A stretch of 5,024 bases of DNA from Prevotellaceae bacterium (GTDB taxonomy: Bacteria > Bacteroidota > Bacteroidia > Bacteroidales > UBA932). The notes beneath the pieces are model-generated. The model did no database searches, was not told where the DNA came from, and was given only the letters and a program-made list of their open reading frames with translations. The position numbers and the translations under genes were made by a program. Of this stretch, positions 4,884 to 5,024 are shown piece after piece. Location: assembly GCA_031267855.1 (NCBI GenBank), contig JAIRYH010000006.1, positions 1-5,024 of the forward strand, in the 5' to 3' direction. Each line of letters begins with the position of its first letter. Position 1 is the stretch's first letter.

Positions 4884-5024
4884 CTAATATGTAATCCGCC
4901 GCACGAAAGGGCTCCCGCCGCAGGGGAACTTCCCGTATTCCTGCAGCACGTGCCACTGTGCTGCGGGGGAAGCATACAGCACGTTTGCATTTATGGTTCC
5001 GTGTGCGATCGCACACGGAACCAT
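4884..5024 (-). CDS. Possible C-terminal end of an unrecognised protein, partial at the right edge
   Basis: This minus-strand frame runs from the window edge to TAG at 4886-4884, 46 codons plus stop, too short for most ORF callers. It reads like protein rather than noise: the tail WHVLQEYGKFPCGGSPFV followed by RRITY and the stop is well mixed, with aromatic, glycine and cysteine residues, and its codons end in G or C like the neighbouring genes. The first codon in the window happens to be ATG, but a true start there is unlikely; it is probably the end of a longer gene. I do not recognise a family. It would lie 24 bp before trmD on the same strand. Its first 11 residues are encoded by the 32-bp palindrome and may not be trustworthy if that is an artefact. 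Confidence 0.4.
   Translation of the reverse strand: MVPCAIAHGTINANVLYASPAAQWHVLQEYGKFPCGGSPFVRRITY
4943..4964. repeat. 7-bp stem hairpin GCAGCAC/GTGCTGC
   Basis: GCAGCAC (4943-4949) pairs with GTGCTGC (4958-4964) around an eight-base loop. It lies within the putative partial coding sequence upstream of trmD, so it may only reflect codon choice. Confidence 0.3.
4993..5024. repeat. Perfect 32-bp palindrome at the right edge
   Basis: The half-site ATGGTTCCGTGTGCGA (4993-5008) is followed by its exact reverse complement (5009-5024), centred on GCGATCGC (5005-5012). There is no spacer, and the palindrome reaches the last base of the window, so it may extend further. It could be a strong cruciform or hairpin or a dimeric protein-binding site. 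A palindrome ending exactly at a sequence end is also what a fold-back chimera or an assembly break at a hairpin looks like. Confidence 0.85.

Overview
The window looks like ordinary chromosome from a member of the Bacteroidetes (Bacteroidota), moderately GC-rich. The evidence is: the Bacteroidetes -7 promoter motif TAnnTTTG immediately upstream of two start codons; absence of clear Shine-Dalgarno sequences at the confident genes; Bacteroidetes-like wording in the proteins (for example LCGHYKGVD in TrmD); and trmD standing apart from the rpsP-rimM-rplS genes it accompanies in many other phyla. No finer taxonomic call is possible by eye.

Layout. Positions 1-362 hold no confident gene, but carry a 12-bp inverted repeat spaced 135 bp apart, two CCGCGCGG palindromes and a run of different 7- and 8-bp tandem arrays that ends at the ruvX promoter. 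Two rightward genes follow, ruvX/yqgF (363-779) and def (822-1373). They converge, with a 12-bp gap, on a leftward group: trmD (4859-4182), phoH with an N-terminal PIN domain (4090-2765), and purB (2729-1386). A further leftward open frame (5024-4884) enters from the right edge and looks like the C-terminus of an unrecognised protein. The window ends exactly at the end of a perfect 32-bp palindrome.

Functionally the five confident genes are housekeeping: 16S rRNA maturation or Holliday-junction resolution (RuvX), N-terminal deformylation of new proteins (Def), tRNA G37 methylation (TrmD), RNA metabolism (PIN-PhoH) and purine synthesis (PurB). Three or four touch translation or RNA, but nothing indicates a dedicated new pathway.

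The interesting material is between the genes: four tandem arrays with unrelated sequences but near-identical period (7, 7, 8, 7 bp), one of which supplies the trmD stop codon and folds back on an inverted copy of itself; two promoters so close to their ATG that the mRNAs are probably leaderless; and the terminal palindrome, which may be biological or an assembly fold-back.
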